Assembly: GCF_900112495.1 (NCBI RefSeq)
Contig: NZ_FOMA01000007.1
Coordinates: forward strand, 62,001-126,000
Origin: Bacillus sp. OV322
GTDB taxonomy: Bacteria > Bacillota > Bacilli > Bacillales > DSM-1321
Reading direction: 5' to 3'
Length of the DNA stretch: 64,000 bases
Position numbers and translations under genes: made by a program. Below the pieces are notes generated by a model, which was not told the origin of the DNA, did no database searches, and saw only the letters and a list, made by a program, of their open reading frames with translations. This document shows positions 8,714-18,356 of the stretch, piece by piece. The number at the start of each line of letters is the position of its first letter. Position 1 is the first letter of the stretch.

Positions 8714-9123
8714 ATAACCCCCTCCTAACATTAGAAAATTGAGTCATCTAAATATTAACATGAATCCACTGTATTGTTACCATATTATGTATATTTTTAA
8801 TGAATATCATATGCGGCAAATAAGGCCATCCGATATTACCCAGCAGACAAATGGACATTTCAACGTGGCCCCTTCTTTTTTAATATGATAAAAACGGATA
8901 TCTCCTATTTAGTTGGATAAAAAAAAGAGTCACATATAAATGAATAAAACTGAAACTGGATCGAAGCTTCATTGGCAGTATCTTCATTTTCGTCAGTAAA
9001 ACAATGGCTTTTTTCATGATCTGTTAGGTTTGTTTTCCCACCGGGGCATAAACTCCTATAATTCTGCATGGATAGTTCCTTAATCCACTCCAATACCTTT
9101 CAATCTCGCTAGAATTATTTGGA

Positions 9124-9164
9124 TTAGCTTTAGTAACCCGCAATATTCAGGTTACTAAAGCTAA
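9124..9164. repeat. Perfect 15-bp inverted repeat
   Basis: TTAGCTTTAGTAACC and its exact complement are separated by 11 bases. A T-run follows on the minus strand, so it can act as a terminator or a second-stage terminator for selO. The rest of 8714-9123 shows no convincing gene. Confidence 0.6.
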
Positions 9165-9192
9165 AAATCCTCAGAATCATGGATCAACAAAT

Positions 9193-9226
9193 TTAAGGCC
9201 TCTCCTTTTATAAGGAGAGGCCTTAA
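9193..9226 (-). terminator. Strong hairpin downstream of selO
   Basis: A 15-bp perfect stem (TTAAGGCCTCTCCTT and complement) with a TTAT loop lies 57 bases past the selO stop. The U-tract is weak (TTAAATTTG), but the stem is very stable. Confidence 0.6.
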
Positions 9227-9282
9227 GCCTGGATAAAATATTAACCTAATTTATTGCGATGCGATGTAATGCGTTTATCTCA

Positions 9283-10755
9283 TTATGTCCCGCAATAGGT
9301 TTGATAAGCACAGTTTGTTGTTTCAGGCAGTTTCGTGTATTCTTCCAGTTCAGGCGAATAGTCGTATGGGTTAGAAAGTGCCTTAAGCAGCTTTTCCATC
9401 ACACTGTAGTCTCCTTGATTTGCAGCTTCCAGCGCCTCTTCTACCCTGTGGTTACGGGGGATGATGGCTGGATTGCTGCTTTTCATCAGCTCTTTCGATG
9501 AGTGCGCCGATTCTGCCTGCCTTTCAAGCCTCCCCTTCCAGGCTGCTTGCCACTTAGCAAATTCCTCTGCACCAAACATCTCTATGTCCTCAAGGTTGTC
9601 CAACGTTAATGCACGGAAGGTATTCGTATAATCCGCTTTATATTCATGCATCATGCTGAGAAGATCTTCGATAAGTGCCTGATCATCTTCCTCTTCATTA
9701 AACAAACCTAGTTTTGCTCTCATTCCAGCCAGCCAGTTTTGGTGATATAGCTTAGGAAATTCCGAGATTGCATCCTGGGCCAGCTTGACAGCCTCTTTTG
9801 GATCATCATGCAGCAGAGTCAGCAGGGATTCAGCGAATCGCGCAAGGTTCCAGCCGCCTATATTCGGCTGATTTGCAAAAGCATAGCGTCCCTGAATATC
9901 AATGGAACTGAAAACTGTTGCCGGATCATACACATCCATAAATGCGCAAGGGCCATAATCAATGGTTTCCCCGCTTATCGCCATATTGTCGGTATTCATT
10001 ACTCCGTGGATAAAACCAGCCAGCTGCCATTTTGCAATCAGGGCAGCCTGGCGTATGATTACTTCCTGAAGCAGGGAAAGATATCGATTTTCATCATCTT
10101 CCACCTCAGGGAAATGGCGCTTCAAAGCATAATCTGCTAATACTTGAAGTTCTCCAGCTGTTACCGCTTTTGCACCTGCAGCATATTGAAAAGTTCCCAC
10201 ACGAAGATGGCTGGCAGCCACGCGCGTCATAACTGCACCCGGCAGCACTGTTTCGCGGTTTATGGTCTCGCCAGTTTTCACCACTGCCAGACTGCGGGTA
10301 GTAGGAATACCGAGTGCATGCATGGCTTCACTGATGATATATTCACGCAGCATCGGCCCGAGTGCTGCTCTCCCGTCTCCTCCGCGGGAATAAGGGGTCC
10401 TGCCTGAACCCTTAAGCTGAATATCAGCACGCTCATCTCCAGGAGTAATCTGCTCTCCCAGCAGTAAAGCCCGTCCATCACCTAACATATTCAATTGCCC
10501 GAACTGATGCCCGGCGTAAGCTTGGGCAAGTGCCATACCTCCTTCAGGTATGCGGTTGCCTGCCAGCACTTCTACACCATCTTCACTTTGAAGCTCCAAA
10601 GCGTTAAGTCCCAATGATACAGCCAGCGGTTTATTAAGAATAACCAGCTCAGGCGAGCGTACCGGATTTAATTCGATATTTGTAAAAAACGATTCAGGAA
10701 GGCGTGCATAACTATTGTCAAAATTCCAGCCTGTTTCACTTATTTCTTTTTTCAT
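9283..10755 (-). CDS. selO: Protein adenylyltransferase SelO (YdiU family)
   Basis: A pseudokinase-fold enzyme that transfers AMP from ATP to Ser, Thr or Tyr of target proteins; in other bacteria this links to redox stress. The protein has about 490 residues, the usual length. Visible family marks are [54 protein letters not shown] with the metal-binding Asn and Asp, and [13 protein letters not shown]. It ends in [10 protein letters not shown], so Cys occupies the C-terminal redox position where some eukaryotic homologues carry selenocysteine. Two adjacent ATGs exist; the second (10755) is better spaced from GGGGAG. It is a single-gene unit. Confidence 0.92.
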   Translation of the reverse strand: MKKEISETGWNFDNSYARLPESFFTNIELNPVRSPELVILNKPLAVSLGLNALELQSEDGVEVLAGNRIPEGGMALAQAYAGHQFGQLNMLGDGRALLLGEQITPGDERADIQLKGSGRTPYSRGGDGRAALGPMLREYIISEAMHALGIPTTRSLAVVKTGETINRETVLPGAVMTRVAASHLRVGTFQYAAGAKAVTAGELQVLADYALKRHFPEVEDDENRYLSLLQEVIIRQAALIAKWQLAGFIHGVMNTDNMAISGETIDYGPCAFMDVYDPATVFSSIDIQGRYAFANQPNIGGWNLARFAESLLTLLHDDPKEAVKLAQDAISEFPKLYHQNWLAGMRAKLGLFNEEEDDQALIEDLLSMMHEYKADYTNTFRALTLDNLEDIEMFGAEEFAKWQAAWKGRLERQAESAHSSKELMKSSNPAIIPRNHRVEEALEAANQGDYSVMEKLLKALSNPYDYSPELEEYTKLPETTNCAYQTYCGT

Positions 10756-10941
10756 CATCTCTCCCCTTTCTTTGTTTTACAGTAAACCATCGGCATTGTT
10801 CTCACTTATTTTTTCTTCCAGAACCAGGAAGCCTGATAAATATCAACATACATCATATTATACCCGCACCCTGCATAATTGACGCGTTTAAGGTTTATTA
10901 TGTACAAACCATTCACAGGCTAGTGTTTTATTTATACCAAT

Positions 10942-10973
10942 GAAAAGGCAGCCGCCCTGTGGGTGACTGCCTT
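10942..10973 (-). terminator. Intrinsic terminator, minus strand
   Basis: AAGGCAG and CTGCCTT flank an inner CCC/GGG pairing; on the minus strand the stem runs into TTTTC. It lies 74 bases past the stop of the YehS-like gene. Confidence 0.65.
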
Positions 10974-11046
10974 CATTCATACCTATGTAGCAAAACAGTA
11001 TTTATTTAATAAATGTTTCACGCTAAAATTTAAAACTGGCATTCCA

Positions 11047-11571
11047 TTATGCTCTGTAACTTAAAGCTAATCCCTTCAGGAAATTCCTGGCGTACCGGTC
11101 ACCGCAAGCTTTATAATTCTTATGTCCTTCTTTTCTTAATAATGCGCCTAATTCCCCTTTAGATATAACGACTCCCGCGTCATCTAATATTTCAATCATA
11201 TCTTCGCTTGTTAGTGATAGTGCTATTTTTAATTTCTTCAGTAAGACGTTATTGACGCTGCCATTATTTTTGATGGTAATTGCCGGTCTTTCAGGCTGTC
11301 CAGGTTTTGTTTCTTGTTTTCCCCGTTTAAATACAATAAGTCCATTTAAAAATGATTCTAGCGTGTAATTATCGACTTTTATATTCTCTTCTTCCGGATC
11401 ATCATTGCCTGCTTCATCATAATAACTGTCCTTGGATTTAATAAGCATTTTCAGCACTTCTTCTTTAGATGTTTCGATGCCTCCAAGATTAAAAATCTTT
11501 ACCATATCTGTATTTTTAATATCCAGTGCATATCTCAATCTAATTAATATATCATTATTATCCATAACCAT
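11047..11571 (-). CDS. YehS-like DUF1456 protein
   Basis: A 174-residue cytoplasmic protein built from two copies of the DUF1456 repeat: NDILIRLRYALDIKNTDMVK (near the N-terminus) and LKKLKIALSLTSEDMIEILD (around residues 110-130). Each copy is followed by a Gly- and Lys-rich second half (SKEEVLKMLIKSKD, then SKGELGALLRKEGHKNYKAC). The C-terminal RNFLKGLALSYR is also typical. The function is unknown. The first ATG is used because AGGGGG lies 8 bases upstream. The acidic linker between the repeats (NDDPEEENIKVD) is common in the family. Confidence 0.85.
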   Translation of the reverse strand: MVMDNNDILIRLRYALDIKNTDMVKIFNLGGIETSKEEVLKMLIKSKDSYYDEAGNDDPEEENIKVDNYTLESFLNGLIVFKRGKQETKPGQPERPAITIKNNGSVNNVLLKKLKIALSLTSEDMIEILDDAGVVISKGELGALLRKEGHKNYKACGDRYARNFLKGLALSYRA

Positions 11572-11802
11572 CTTTAGTTCCCCCTGCTTGGAAAGTCAAA
11601 GCATTATTGCTTTATACTTTATTGTAATAAATATCATTAAGTATAATCCTTAATATTGTATCTCCAGTATCCTTCATCAATACCCATTACCTGCCGGCCA
11701 TTGAATAACTAGCTTAACACGTCAGAGACATGTTTTACAGATTTACCTGTACGATTATGTATTAAAGCAGTGAAAAGCAATAGAACTATAACAGAGCTAA
11801 CG

Positions 11803-11843
11803 GTAAAAAAGGCAACTCCGCTGATAAGACGGAAGCTGCCTTT
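11803..11843 (-). terminator. Terminator-like hairpin
   Basis: AAAGGCA...TGCCTTT with inner CTCCG/CGGAAG pairing; the minus strand continues into TTTTTTACC. It could end a long 3' extension from the HAD phosphatase gene that runs through the repeat at 11873-12102. Confidence 0.5.
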
Positions 11844-11872
11844 CTACAATATTAAATCTTCTTTTTGCGGAT

Positions 11873-12102
11873 GGCTCTTTTCTTAAAAATTGTTGTTTTT
11901 GAATGAGTCCTGTGAGGCAATCACATTGTTAAATCGGGTTGATTGGAGCGTAAGGTGCGAGACTCCTGCGGGATTAGCGGGAAGGTGAGACCCCGCATGC
12001 GCAGCAGAGGAGGCTCACCGCCCGCCCCGCGGAAAGCGAGCATCCTGGAGCGGAAATCAACCACTTGTTTCATAGCAACAAAGCTTACAAAAACAGCCTT
12101 GC
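11873..12102 (+). repeat. Dispersed structured repeat, copy A
   Basis: An intergenic element shared with 20093-20298 and 54938-55147. The core begins GGTTGATTGGAGCGTAAGG and ends with TGGAGCGGAAATCAACC, so GGTTGATT / AATCAACC forms an outer stem. Inside, TGCGGG pairs with CCCGCA and GGTGAG with CTCACC. Flanks are also shared (TTGTTGTTTTT on the left, CACTTGTTTCATAGCAACAAAG on the right). No ORF or transposase is inside. Related GC-rich elements are known between genes in many Bacillaceae. Confidence 0.8.
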
Positions 12103-12197
12103 AGATAGATTTTTGCTTGTGGCACCCTGCTTCTGCTCCATCATTATAGGAAAGTGATGTGAAAGTATTCACAATTACCATAGCAAAAAGACCCGGT

Positions 12198-13019
12198 TTA
12201 TTGTACAGATACTGTTTTTAGAATAAACTCTTCAACTACTTTAGCAACGCCGTCATTCATATTAGAATCTGTGATAAAATCAGCTTTTGCTTTTATTTCA
12301 TCAGTTGCATTTCCCATGGCAACTCCAAGGCCTGCAAATTCAATCATAGATAAGTCATTATTGCTGTCGCCGACCGCTATCACTTCATCACGGCTGATGC
12401 CAAGCTTGCCGATAAGAGAGTTCAGGCTGGTCCCTTTTGTTACACCTGCTTCAGTGAACTCGAGGAAGAATGGTTTTGACCGCATTACGCTTAAGCTTCC
12501 TGCAAATTCTTTCTGAAGCTTTTCTTCCACTTTTTTAAGAAAATCAGGTTCTTCAAGCATTAATGCTTTCACAACCGGCTCTGTTACAGCCTCTTTAAAG
12601 CTATCTACAACGTGTATTGGCAGGTTAGTCAGCTGGCCTTCAACATCTGTGTACGGATTTGCATCTTCAGTCACAATCGTATCTCCGACATACGTATGGA
12701 TCAAGACGTTTTCCCTGCGGCTGATGTCATATAATTGATGGATTGTTTCAGTCGGCAATGTAGAGCTGAACAATTCCTCCCCTGTTTGGCAATTGATTAT
12801 TTTCGCTCCATTAAAAGAAAGAATAAAGCTGCCGTACTCCTTTAATTTCAGTTCCTCAGCAATCGGAAGCATCGCACTTGTCGGCCGCCCTGAAGCCAGT
12901 ACAACCTTAGCCCCCATTTCCTGGGCATCCATCAAGGCCTGCTTGGTCCTTGGAGAAATCGTCAAATCATTACGCAGCAATGTATCATCTAAATCGAGGA
13001 CAATCATTTTGTATGTCAT
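12198..13019 (-). CDS. Cof-type HAD-IIB phosphatase
   Basis: A 273-residue soluble phosphatase of the haloacid dehalogenase superfamily, subclass IIB, which dephosphorylates sugar phosphates, nucleotides or cofactors. Motif I is LDLDDTLL (nucleophile and acid Asp, residues 9-14), motif II SGRP, motif III Lys in GVTKGTSL, and motif IV GDSNNDLSMI. The Cof cap lies between motifs II and III. The ending MNDGVAKVVEEF is standard for Cof proteins. AAAGGAATTAACTAAC precedes the ATG. The substrate cannot be inferred. The sequence behind the stop includes repeat copy A. Confidence 0.92.
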   Translation of the reverse strand: MTYKMIVLDLDDTLLRNDLTISPRTKQALMDAQEMGAKVVLASGRPTSAMLPIAEELKLKEYGSFILSFNGAKIINCQTGEELFSSTLPTETIHQLYDISRRENVLIHTYVGDTIVTEDANPYTDVEGQLTNLPIHVVDSFKEAVTEPVVKALMLEEPDFLKKVEEKLQKEFAGSLSVMRSKPFFLEFTEAGVTKGTSLNSLIGKLGISRDEVIAVGDSNNDLSMIEFAGLGVAMGNATDEIKAKADFITDSNMNDGVAKVVEEFILKTVSVQ

Positions 13020-13220
13020 GTTAGTTAATTCCTTTCGTCTATAACATTCTCTATCTATTTTACTATATTTGAACGAAATTCGCCCCGGTAGAGCTTATTC
13101 TTGAAAAAATTAACTATTACACTGCTGCAAAGAAACACAAGAGCAGACTGTCATAAGTCATGCTCCCTCCGGTCTGCTAAACATCCTGAAATAGAGTACT
13201 GTACTAACAAAAAAACAAAG

Positions 13221-13259
13221 CAAAAAAATTGGCGGTACGGATCCGGTTCTATACCGCCT
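13221..13259 (-). terminator. Intrinsic terminator of the dus gene
   Basis: GGCGGTA / TACCGCC with an inner CGGATCCG is followed on the minus strand by AATTTTTTTG. It lies 70 bases past the dus stop. The rest of 13020-13328 holds no gene. Confidence 0.8.
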
Positions 13260-13328
13260 TCACACCAGCCAATTAACTGCTAAGGAAACATTCAAACTCC
13301 CGGAATCAAGTCCTGCTCTCCTGTACCC

Positions 13329-14300
13329 TTAAAGATTTTCTGATACAAATTTATCGAGCAATGAGCGGACTTCATCTGTTGAATTTGTGTTCATTAATTG
13401 ATTTCTTAATTCACTTGCGCCGGGAAAGGAGCGGACATATATCTTGAAAAAGCGATGAAGGGCCTTGAACGAACGCAGCTCTAGTTTTGAATATTTATCA
13501 TGAAGATCCACATGCAGCCTTAAGAGATCAAGCAATTCCTTACTGCTATGCTCTTTTGGCTGCTTTTCAAAGGCAAATGGATTATTGAAAATGCCGCGCC
13601 CAATCATAACCCCGTCTATACCGTATTGATTGGCGAGCTGTAAGCCAGTTTGACGGTCAGGGATATCTCCGTTGATTGTCAGGAGTGTGCCTGGTGCCAC
13701 CTGGTCACGAAGTTTTTTGATTTCCGGGATCAGTTCCCAGTGAGCATCCACTTTGCTCATTTCCTGCCTTGTACGCAGATGAATGGAAAGATTAACAATG
13801 TCTTGTTTCAGAATGTGGGTCAGCCACCCTTTCCATTCATCGACATCCGTGAAACCAAGCCTTGTCTTTACACTTACAGGCAAGCCTCCTGCTTTAGCTG
13901 CTTGTATTAATTCTGCTGCAACCTCTGGACGGAGGATCAGGCCGCTTCCCTTCCCATTTTGTGTCACATTAGGTACAGGACAGCCCATATTGATATCCAC
14001 TCCCCGGTAGCCCATTTCCGCCATGCCAATACTCATTTTCCGGAAGTTTTCAGGCTTATCCCCCCATATATGGGCTACCATCGGCTGTTCATCCTCAGTA
14101 AAAGTCAAACGTCCGCGCACACTCTGTTTCCCCTCAGGGTGACAATAACTCTCAGAGTTCGTAAACTCAGTAAAAAATACATCAGGTCTGGCTGCTTCAC
14201 TCACTACATGACGAAAAACAACATCCGTCACATCCTCCATTGGAGCCAGTATAAAAAATGGACGCGGTAAATCACGCCAAAAATTATCGTTCATCTTCAA
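13329..14300 (-). CDS. dus: tRNA-dihydrouridine synthase
   Basis: An FMN enzyme that reduces uridine to dihydrouridine in the tRNA D-loop. The 323-residue TIM barrel opens with [12 protein letters not shown]. The catalytic Cys lies in [19 protein letters not shown], followed by the FMN/phosphate residues [20 protein letters not shown] and [15 protein letters not shown]. The C-terminal helical tRNA-binding part ([15 protein letters not shown]) is present. The variant [14 protein letters not shown] around the catalytic Cys differs from the common PVKKVVKxGAGAAL, so it belongs to a separate Dus branch. A TTG start is used: AGAGG lies 8 bases before it, but 14 before the in-frame ATG. Confidence 0.88.
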   Translation of the reverse strand: MKMNDNFWRDLPRPFFILAPMEDVTDVVFRHVVSEAARPDVFFTEFTNSESYCHPEGKQSVRGRLTFTEDEQPMVAHIWGDKPENFRKMSIGMAEMGYRGVDINMGCPVPNVTQNGKGSGLILRPEVAAELIQAAKAGGLPVSVKTRLGFTDVDEWKGWLTHILKQDIVNLSIHLRTRQEMSKVDAHWELIPEIKKLRDQVAPGTLLTINGDIPDRQTGLQLANQYGIDGVMIGRGIFNNPFAFEKQPKEHSSKELLDLLRLHVDLHDKYSKLELRSFKALHRFFKIYVRSFPGASELRNQLMNTNSTDEVRSLLDKFVSENL

Positions 14301-14609
14301 ATTTCAATCCTCTCATAATGGGTTACCGAAAATCGCAGCCCAAAATTAAAAAGCAGCATGTCCCTGCTTCATCTACACTTATACCATGCTTAGGCACTTT
14401 TTATCAAACTGGCCCGGAATTTATTTTAGCATCATATTCTCTTTACAACCAAAATTATCTCTTTTAGTATCTGCCATTCATCCAGCCTCCTCTGCTTTGG
14501 CTTTGCTTAAAAGCCCTGAACAAAACAAGAATTCAAAAGGAAAAAACCCCGAAATCGCAAAAATTCCACGAAATAAGGGTCATTCTGGCAATGCAATGGT
14601 ATTTTGTTA
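14301..14609. other. Gene-free stretch
   Basis: I see no gene, strong hairpin or promoter here beyond AT-rich sequence. No clear terminator follows rlmD. Confidence 0.3.
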
Positions 14610-15989
14610 TTAAATCTTCAATTCCAATTCCGTTACAACTTCCACATGAGCTGTCTGCGGGAACATATCGACAGGCTGCATGTATTTTACTTTGTAGCTC
14701 TTGCTTAGGATCTGCAGGTCCTTCGCAAGTGTGGATGGATTGCAGGATACGTATATGACTTTCTTCGGCTGTACTTTCAGGATCGTTTGCAGCAGATTGT
14801 CATCTAAGCCGCTTCTTGGCGGGTCGGCAACAAGCACATCTGGCTTCCAGCCTTCTTTGGCCCAGCGCGGCAGGATGTTTTCTGCTTTTCCTGTTTCATA
14901 TTTTACGTTGTTCATTTTATGGCGCTTTGCGTTTTGCCTTGCGTCTTCGACAGATTCTCTGATTGTGTCCATACCACGGACTTCTTTGGCATCGCCAGCA
15001 AGCCATAGGCCGATCGTGCCGACTCCGCAATAAGCATCCACAACTTTTTCAGTGCCTGTCAAAGCTGCTGCCTTTTTGACTTCATCGTATAATTTAACAG
15101 TCTGGATCGGATTCAGCTGGAAGAATGTCCGTGCTGACAGTTCATACGATAGGTCTCCAAGTGTTTCGGTAATTACCTGTTCCCCATCCAGCAGGATCGT
15201 TTTGTCGCCAAAAATCAGGGATGTATTTTTATTGTTCACATTTTGAATGATGGACTTTACTTCAGGAAGCTGACTTTTGATCAATTCAATCAGCTTATCC
15301 TTTTGCGGCAGCTCTTCCGTGTTTGTGACAAGCACGACCTGGACTTCGCCGGTTTCAAATCCTACACGGGTGATGATTGTCCGGATAGCGCCTTTTTTCT
15401 TTCTCTCGTTATAAATTGAAATGCCAAGATTTGTAAGGATTTTCTTAATCATCCTTGTTGCTTTATTGCTTTTTGGATGCTGTACAATGCAATTAGGGAT
15501 ATCAATCAAATCATGTGAATTCAATCCATATAGCCCTGCAATCACTTTCCCGTTTTTAAGGCCGACCTGAAATTGGCTTTTATTACGGTAAAACCACGGA
15601 TCTTCCATTCCAATCGTTTCTTTTATATTCAATGAATCCAGCGGCACTTTACCGTAACGCTCCATGGACTGGATTACGATATCACGCTTTTCTGTGAGCT
15701 GCCTGCTGTAGCTCATATGCTGAAGCTGGCATCCGCCGCACTCTTCATACACCGGACAAGGAGGGTTGATGCGGTCCGGGGAAGGTTTACGTATTGTTTT
15801 AATCTTCGCTTCTGAGAATTTAGACTGTACTTTAACAGCTTCAGCCACAATTTCTTCTCCTGGAAGAGCTCCTGGCACAAAGACGACTTTCCGTTTAAAA
15901 TAGCCGACTCCTTCACCGTTAATGCCAAGTCTTTTTATTGTTAAGGGGAAAGTCTGGTTAACTTCCAATTGGTTATCTTCTGTTTTCAT
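14610..15989 (-). CDS. rlmD: 23S rRNA (uracil-C5)-methyltransferase (RlmD/RlmCD, TrmA family)
   Basis: A SAM-dependent RNA methyltransferase that makes 5-methyluridine in 23S rRNA. The 459-residue protein has an N-terminal TRAM domain (about 10-65), the iron-sulfur cysteines [15 protein letters not shown] (about 77-91), then the methyltransferase fold. This contains [14 protein letters not shown] (SAM site), [10 protein letters not shown] and the catalytic Cys in [12 protein letters not shown]. The general base lies near the C-terminus ([10 protein letters not shown]). B. subtilis has a homologue (YefA) that modifies two uridines; whether this one does is unknown. Its start overlaps the stop of the upstream glycosylase gene by 4 bases (ATGA), so the two are translationally coupled. 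Confidence 0.92.
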   Translation of the reverse strand: MKTEDNQLEVNQTFPLTIKRLGINGEGVGYFKRKVVFVPGALPGEEIVAEAVKVQSKFSEAKIKTIRKPSPDRINPPCPVYEECGGCQLQHMSYSRQLTEKRDIVIQSMERYGKVPLDSLNIKETIGMEDPWFYRNKSQFQVGLKNGKVIAGLYGLNSHDLIDIPNCIVQHPKSNKATRMIKKILTNLGISIYNERKKKGAIRTIITRVGFETGEVQVVLVTNTEELPQKDKLIELIKSQLPEVKSIIQNVNNKNTSLIFGDKTILLDGEQVITETLGDLSYELSARTFFQLNPIQTVKLYDEVKKAAALTGTEKVVDAYCGVGTIGLWLAGDAKEVRGMDTIRESVEDARQNAKRHKMNNVKYETGKAENILPRWAKEGWKPDVLVADPPRSGLDDNLLQTILKVQPKKVIYVSCNPSTLAKDLQILSKSYKVKYMQPVDMFPQTAHVEVVTELELKI

Positions 15990-16876
15990 TTCTTCTCACT
16001 CCGTTTTTCAATGCTTCTCCATAAATAAAGGGATGCATAGCTTAAAAATGGCGCCCAGCTCTTGCTGTAGCTTTCCATTTCATCCTGATTTGGTTTAGTA
16101 TCCAATCCATATAATTGCTTCAGTGCATTTTGGATGCCGATATCTGCTTTCGGGAAAAGATTTGGACGCCCTGCACCGAATAAAAGAAAATTTTCGGCTG
16201 TCCACTTTCCAATCCCCCGTATCTTTATTAATGTATTGATGATTTCTTCATCTGGCTTTTGAGCCAGTTCCTCCAGGTTCAAGCTTCCATCTGCAATCAG
16301 GCCAGAAAGCCCAATCACATATTCTGCTTTTCGGGTGCTGAATTGAAGCTTTCTCAGCTGCTCGACTGTCAGTGCAGCAGCTGTTTCGGGAGCAGGATAA
16401 AACCATACACCCTCCTTTTGAAAGCCGAATGCATGCACGAATCTCTCCGTCAGGGTGTGTGCAAAGGCGAGGTTCAATTGCTGATGGATAATGCATTTAA
16501 CTAAACAGCTGTAATAATCAAAATCTAGAACGATGGCCGTTCCGCGATGTTCAGCGAATATTTCTTTTAAATCCGAGCCCTCAAAATGCGAAGTTATTGT
16601 ATGTAAAGGCTGATGCCAATGAAAAATTTTCTTTATACGCTGAAGGGCCAGGTCTTTAAATTCCGTTGTCTCACCTTGTATTTCAAACAGCGGCTCTTCT
16701 GTACTCCCCATGCTTTTTACTGTGAACACCAGAGGATTTCCTTCTATAGTAAGAGGGACCTTAACAGTTTTGTTTTCCGCGTCCACTGCATGCAGCGGAT
16801 CAAGCAGCAGGCGTTCAAGAACCAGTTCAAAGTTATAAGGGGCCTGCACCGATAATTTTTCAGTCCACACAGTCAT
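15986..16876 (-). CDS. AlkA-type DNA-3-methyladenine glycosylase
   Basis: A base-excision repair enzyme that removes alkylated purines. The 296-residue protein has the AlkA layout: a beta-rich N-terminal domain (1-110), then the helix-hairpin-helix domain. The hairpin is [18 protein letters not shown] and the catalytic Asp sits in [14 protein letters not shown]. The fold segment [19 protein letters not shown] is typical. The family is known in B. subtilis as YfjP. A GTG two codons inside (16870) is better spaced from AAAGGA than the listed ATG. It is the first gene of a two-gene unit with rlmD. Confidence 0.9.
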   Translation of the reverse strand: MTVWTEKLSVQAPYNFELVLERLLLDPLHAVDAENKTVKVPLTIEGNPLVFTVKSMGSTEEPLFEIQGETTEFKDLALQRIKKIFHWHQPLHTITSHFEGSDLKEIFAEHRGTAIVLDFDYYSCLVKCIIHQQLNLAFAHTLTERFVHAFGFQKEGVWFYPAPETAAALTVEQLRKLQFSTRKAEYVIGLSGLIADGSLNLEELAQKPDEEIINTLIKIRGIGKWTAENFLLFGAGRPNLFPKADIGIQNALKQLYGLDTKPNQDEMESYSKSWAPFLSYASLYLWRSIEKRSEKK

Positions 16877-16954
16877 CTTCCTTTAGCAGTTTTCCACGTA
16901 TTATAGCATGTTTCCGGCAATAATACTTGTCCCCTTCAATAATAAGCTCAATAG

Positions 16955-17000
16955 AAAAAACGGCATCAAAGCAAAGAGACAGCTCTTTCACTTTAATGCC
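16955..17000 (-). terminator. Intrinsic terminator of pdaA
   Basis: GGCAT...ATGCC with inner AAAG/CTTT and AAGAG/CTCTT pairing is followed on the minus strand by GTTTTTTC, directly past the pdaA stop. Confidence 0.8.
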
Positions 17001-17006
17001 GCTGCA

Positions 17007-17795
17007 TCAATAGAGCATTTTATCCGGCAAATGATCTTTAATCATTAAATCATCAAGGCTTTTAAATACATAGCCCTGTTTTTTCAGATCCGTGATGATC
17101 GAGTCCAGAGCGTCCGCGTTATCCTTGGAAACAGTGTGAAGCAGCAAAATCGCTCCAGGATGAATTTGCTTCATTACAGCATCATGTGCATATTGCGCAC
17201 CCTTTTGCTCATCGGTAATCCAATCCTTATAAGCAAGAGACCAGAAAATATGATAATATCCCTCTTTTCTGGCAACATCCATAGTCCGCTCACTGAACAC
17301 CCCTCGCGGAGGCCTTAAGTAGCTCATCGTTTTTTGTCCCGTGATTTTCTGTGTTTCATCTTTTACCTTTTGCAGCTCGGATTTAATGACAGCATCTGCG
17401 GTTCTTGACATATCTGGATGGCTCCAAGAGTGATTCCCGACAATATGCCCTTCCGCCGCCATCCTTTTCACAAGGTCTGGAGCTGATTTTAAGTAATGGC
17501 CTGTTACAAAAAATGCGGCAGGCACATGCTGCTTTTTCATAACATCCAGAATTTTTCCGGTATAGCCGTTTTCATAGCCATTATCAAATGTTAAGTAAAT
17601 GTCTTTTTTAGCAGAATCCCCTTTATAGACTGCACCATATTTTTTTATCATGTTATCATACATGGCCCCTGCTTCAGCTGGCTGTCCATTCTTCCCTTTA
17701 TTAAAACCCCAGTTATAAGATGTATTAGACGGCCCGGCATTTGCGTGCAAAGGCAGCAGCGTTAACAGCATGATCAGGAGAATATATTTCTTCAC
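17007..17795 (-). CDS. pdaA: Delta-lactam-forming polysaccharide deacetylase PdaA
   Basis: PdaA removes the acetyl group of N-acetylmuramic acid in spore cortex peptidoglycan, the step that leads to muramic delta-lactam. The 262-residue protein has a Sec signal (YILLIMLLTLLPLHANA) and a NodB-type domain. The metal/catalytic motif 1 is TFDNGYENGYT, the variant with Asn typical of PdaA; motif 2 is NHSWSHPDMS; motif 3 is LRPPRGVFSE; and the final His motif is ILLLHTVS. The GTG at 17795 was chosen since GGAGG lies 7 bases ahead; the upstream ATG overlaps that site. It implies a spore-forming host. The neighbouring AlkA-type gene matches the yfjP-pdaA neighbourhood of B. subtilis. Confidence 0.92.
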   Translation of the reverse strand: MKKYILLIMLLTLLPLHANAGPSNTSYNWGFNKGKNGQPAEAGAMYDNMIKKYGAVYKGDSAKKDIYLTFDNGYENGYTGKILDVMKKQHVPAAFFVTGHYLKSAPDLVKRMAAEGHIVGNHSWSHPDMSRTADAVIKSELQKVKDETQKITGQKTMSYLRPPRGVFSERTMDVARKEGYYHIFWSLAYKDWITDEQKGAQYAHDAVMKQIHPGAILLLHTVSKDNADALDSIITDLKKQGYVFKSLDDLMIKDHLPDKMLY

Positions 17796-17860
17796 CTTAT
17801 TTCCTCCATCCATTTCTTTTTTTTATTGTTTGGAGTTGGAGGGAAAATATACGGCATAGA

Positions 17861-17888
17861 AAAGGGCCCTATTTTGAAAATAGAGCCC
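17861..17888 (-). terminator. Intrinsic terminator, minus strand
   Basis: GGGCCCTATTTT pairs with GAAAATAGAGCCC; on the minus strand the stem is followed by TTTTC. It closes the small gene at 17901. Confidence 0.75.
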
Positions 17889-17900
17889 CCGTTTTATTTC

Positions 17901-18116
17901 TTAGGCAAATAGTGATTTAAATGCCAAATAAATTAAAACAAGAGAGAAAACAACAACAGTAATCAAGCCAATGCTAATAGCAACAGGGGCGATGGACGCA
18001 ACGAAGGAAGCAAGCGCACCAGCTGTCACTAGTCCCGGAAGAATAACCAAAGCAAAGCCGCTCAAGATGGCAAGAAAGTATAAGATGTAATTGTTATGCT
18101 TGTAATTGTTATTCAT
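17901..18116 (-). CDS. Small two-helix membrane protein, unknown
   Basis: A 71-residue protein: a polar N-terminus (MNNNYKHNNY), a first helix around YFLAILSGFALVILPGLVTA, an Ala/Ser-rich hinge (ALASFVASIAPVA), a second helix around IGLITVVVFSLVLIYLAF, and a short KSLFA tail. No family is recognised. AAAGGAGAG lies about 12 bases upstream of the ATG, slightly far, but no nearer start fits. A terminator directly follows. It sits alone between fumarase and pdaA. Confidence 0.65.
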   Translation of the reverse strand: MNNNYKHNNYILYFLAILSGFALVILPGLVTAGALASFVASIAPVAISIGLITVVVFSLVLIYLAFKSLFA

Positions 18117-18306
18117 ATAGTAATCACTCTCCTTTCTCTATACCTTATGTACAAGCTCTTATGTTTGTCCGGGCGAGAGCTGTTTTTTTTAAAAAAACTG
18201 CATCTCTTTAGCCTGATTTTCCATATAATTGGATAATTATGTCGATTTAAGCTACATTCAAGCCAATTCCTCTGTGATTCGAGCCAATTGTGTTTTAAAT
18301 TTTCCA

Positions 18307-18337
18307 TAAAAAACGCCAGCTTCTGATAAGGAAGCTG
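18307..18337 (-). terminator. Intrinsic terminator of the fumarase gene
   Basis: CAGCTTC / GAAGCTG is followed on the minus strand by GCGTTTTTTATGG, 20 bases past the stop. Confidence 0.8.
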
Positions 18338-18356
18338 ACATTTCACTGACGGTTCT

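Noticed and set aside
8905..9093. 62-codon minus-strand frame
   Set aside because: No ribosome binding site, no family, and a composition that looks random.
11921..12181. Frames on both strands inside repeat copy A
   Set aside because: They are by-products of the GC-rich repeat; copies B and C do not preserve either frame.
13101..13283. 60-codon plus-strand frame before the dus terminator
   Set aside because: No start signal, random composition, and the frame spans the dus terminator.
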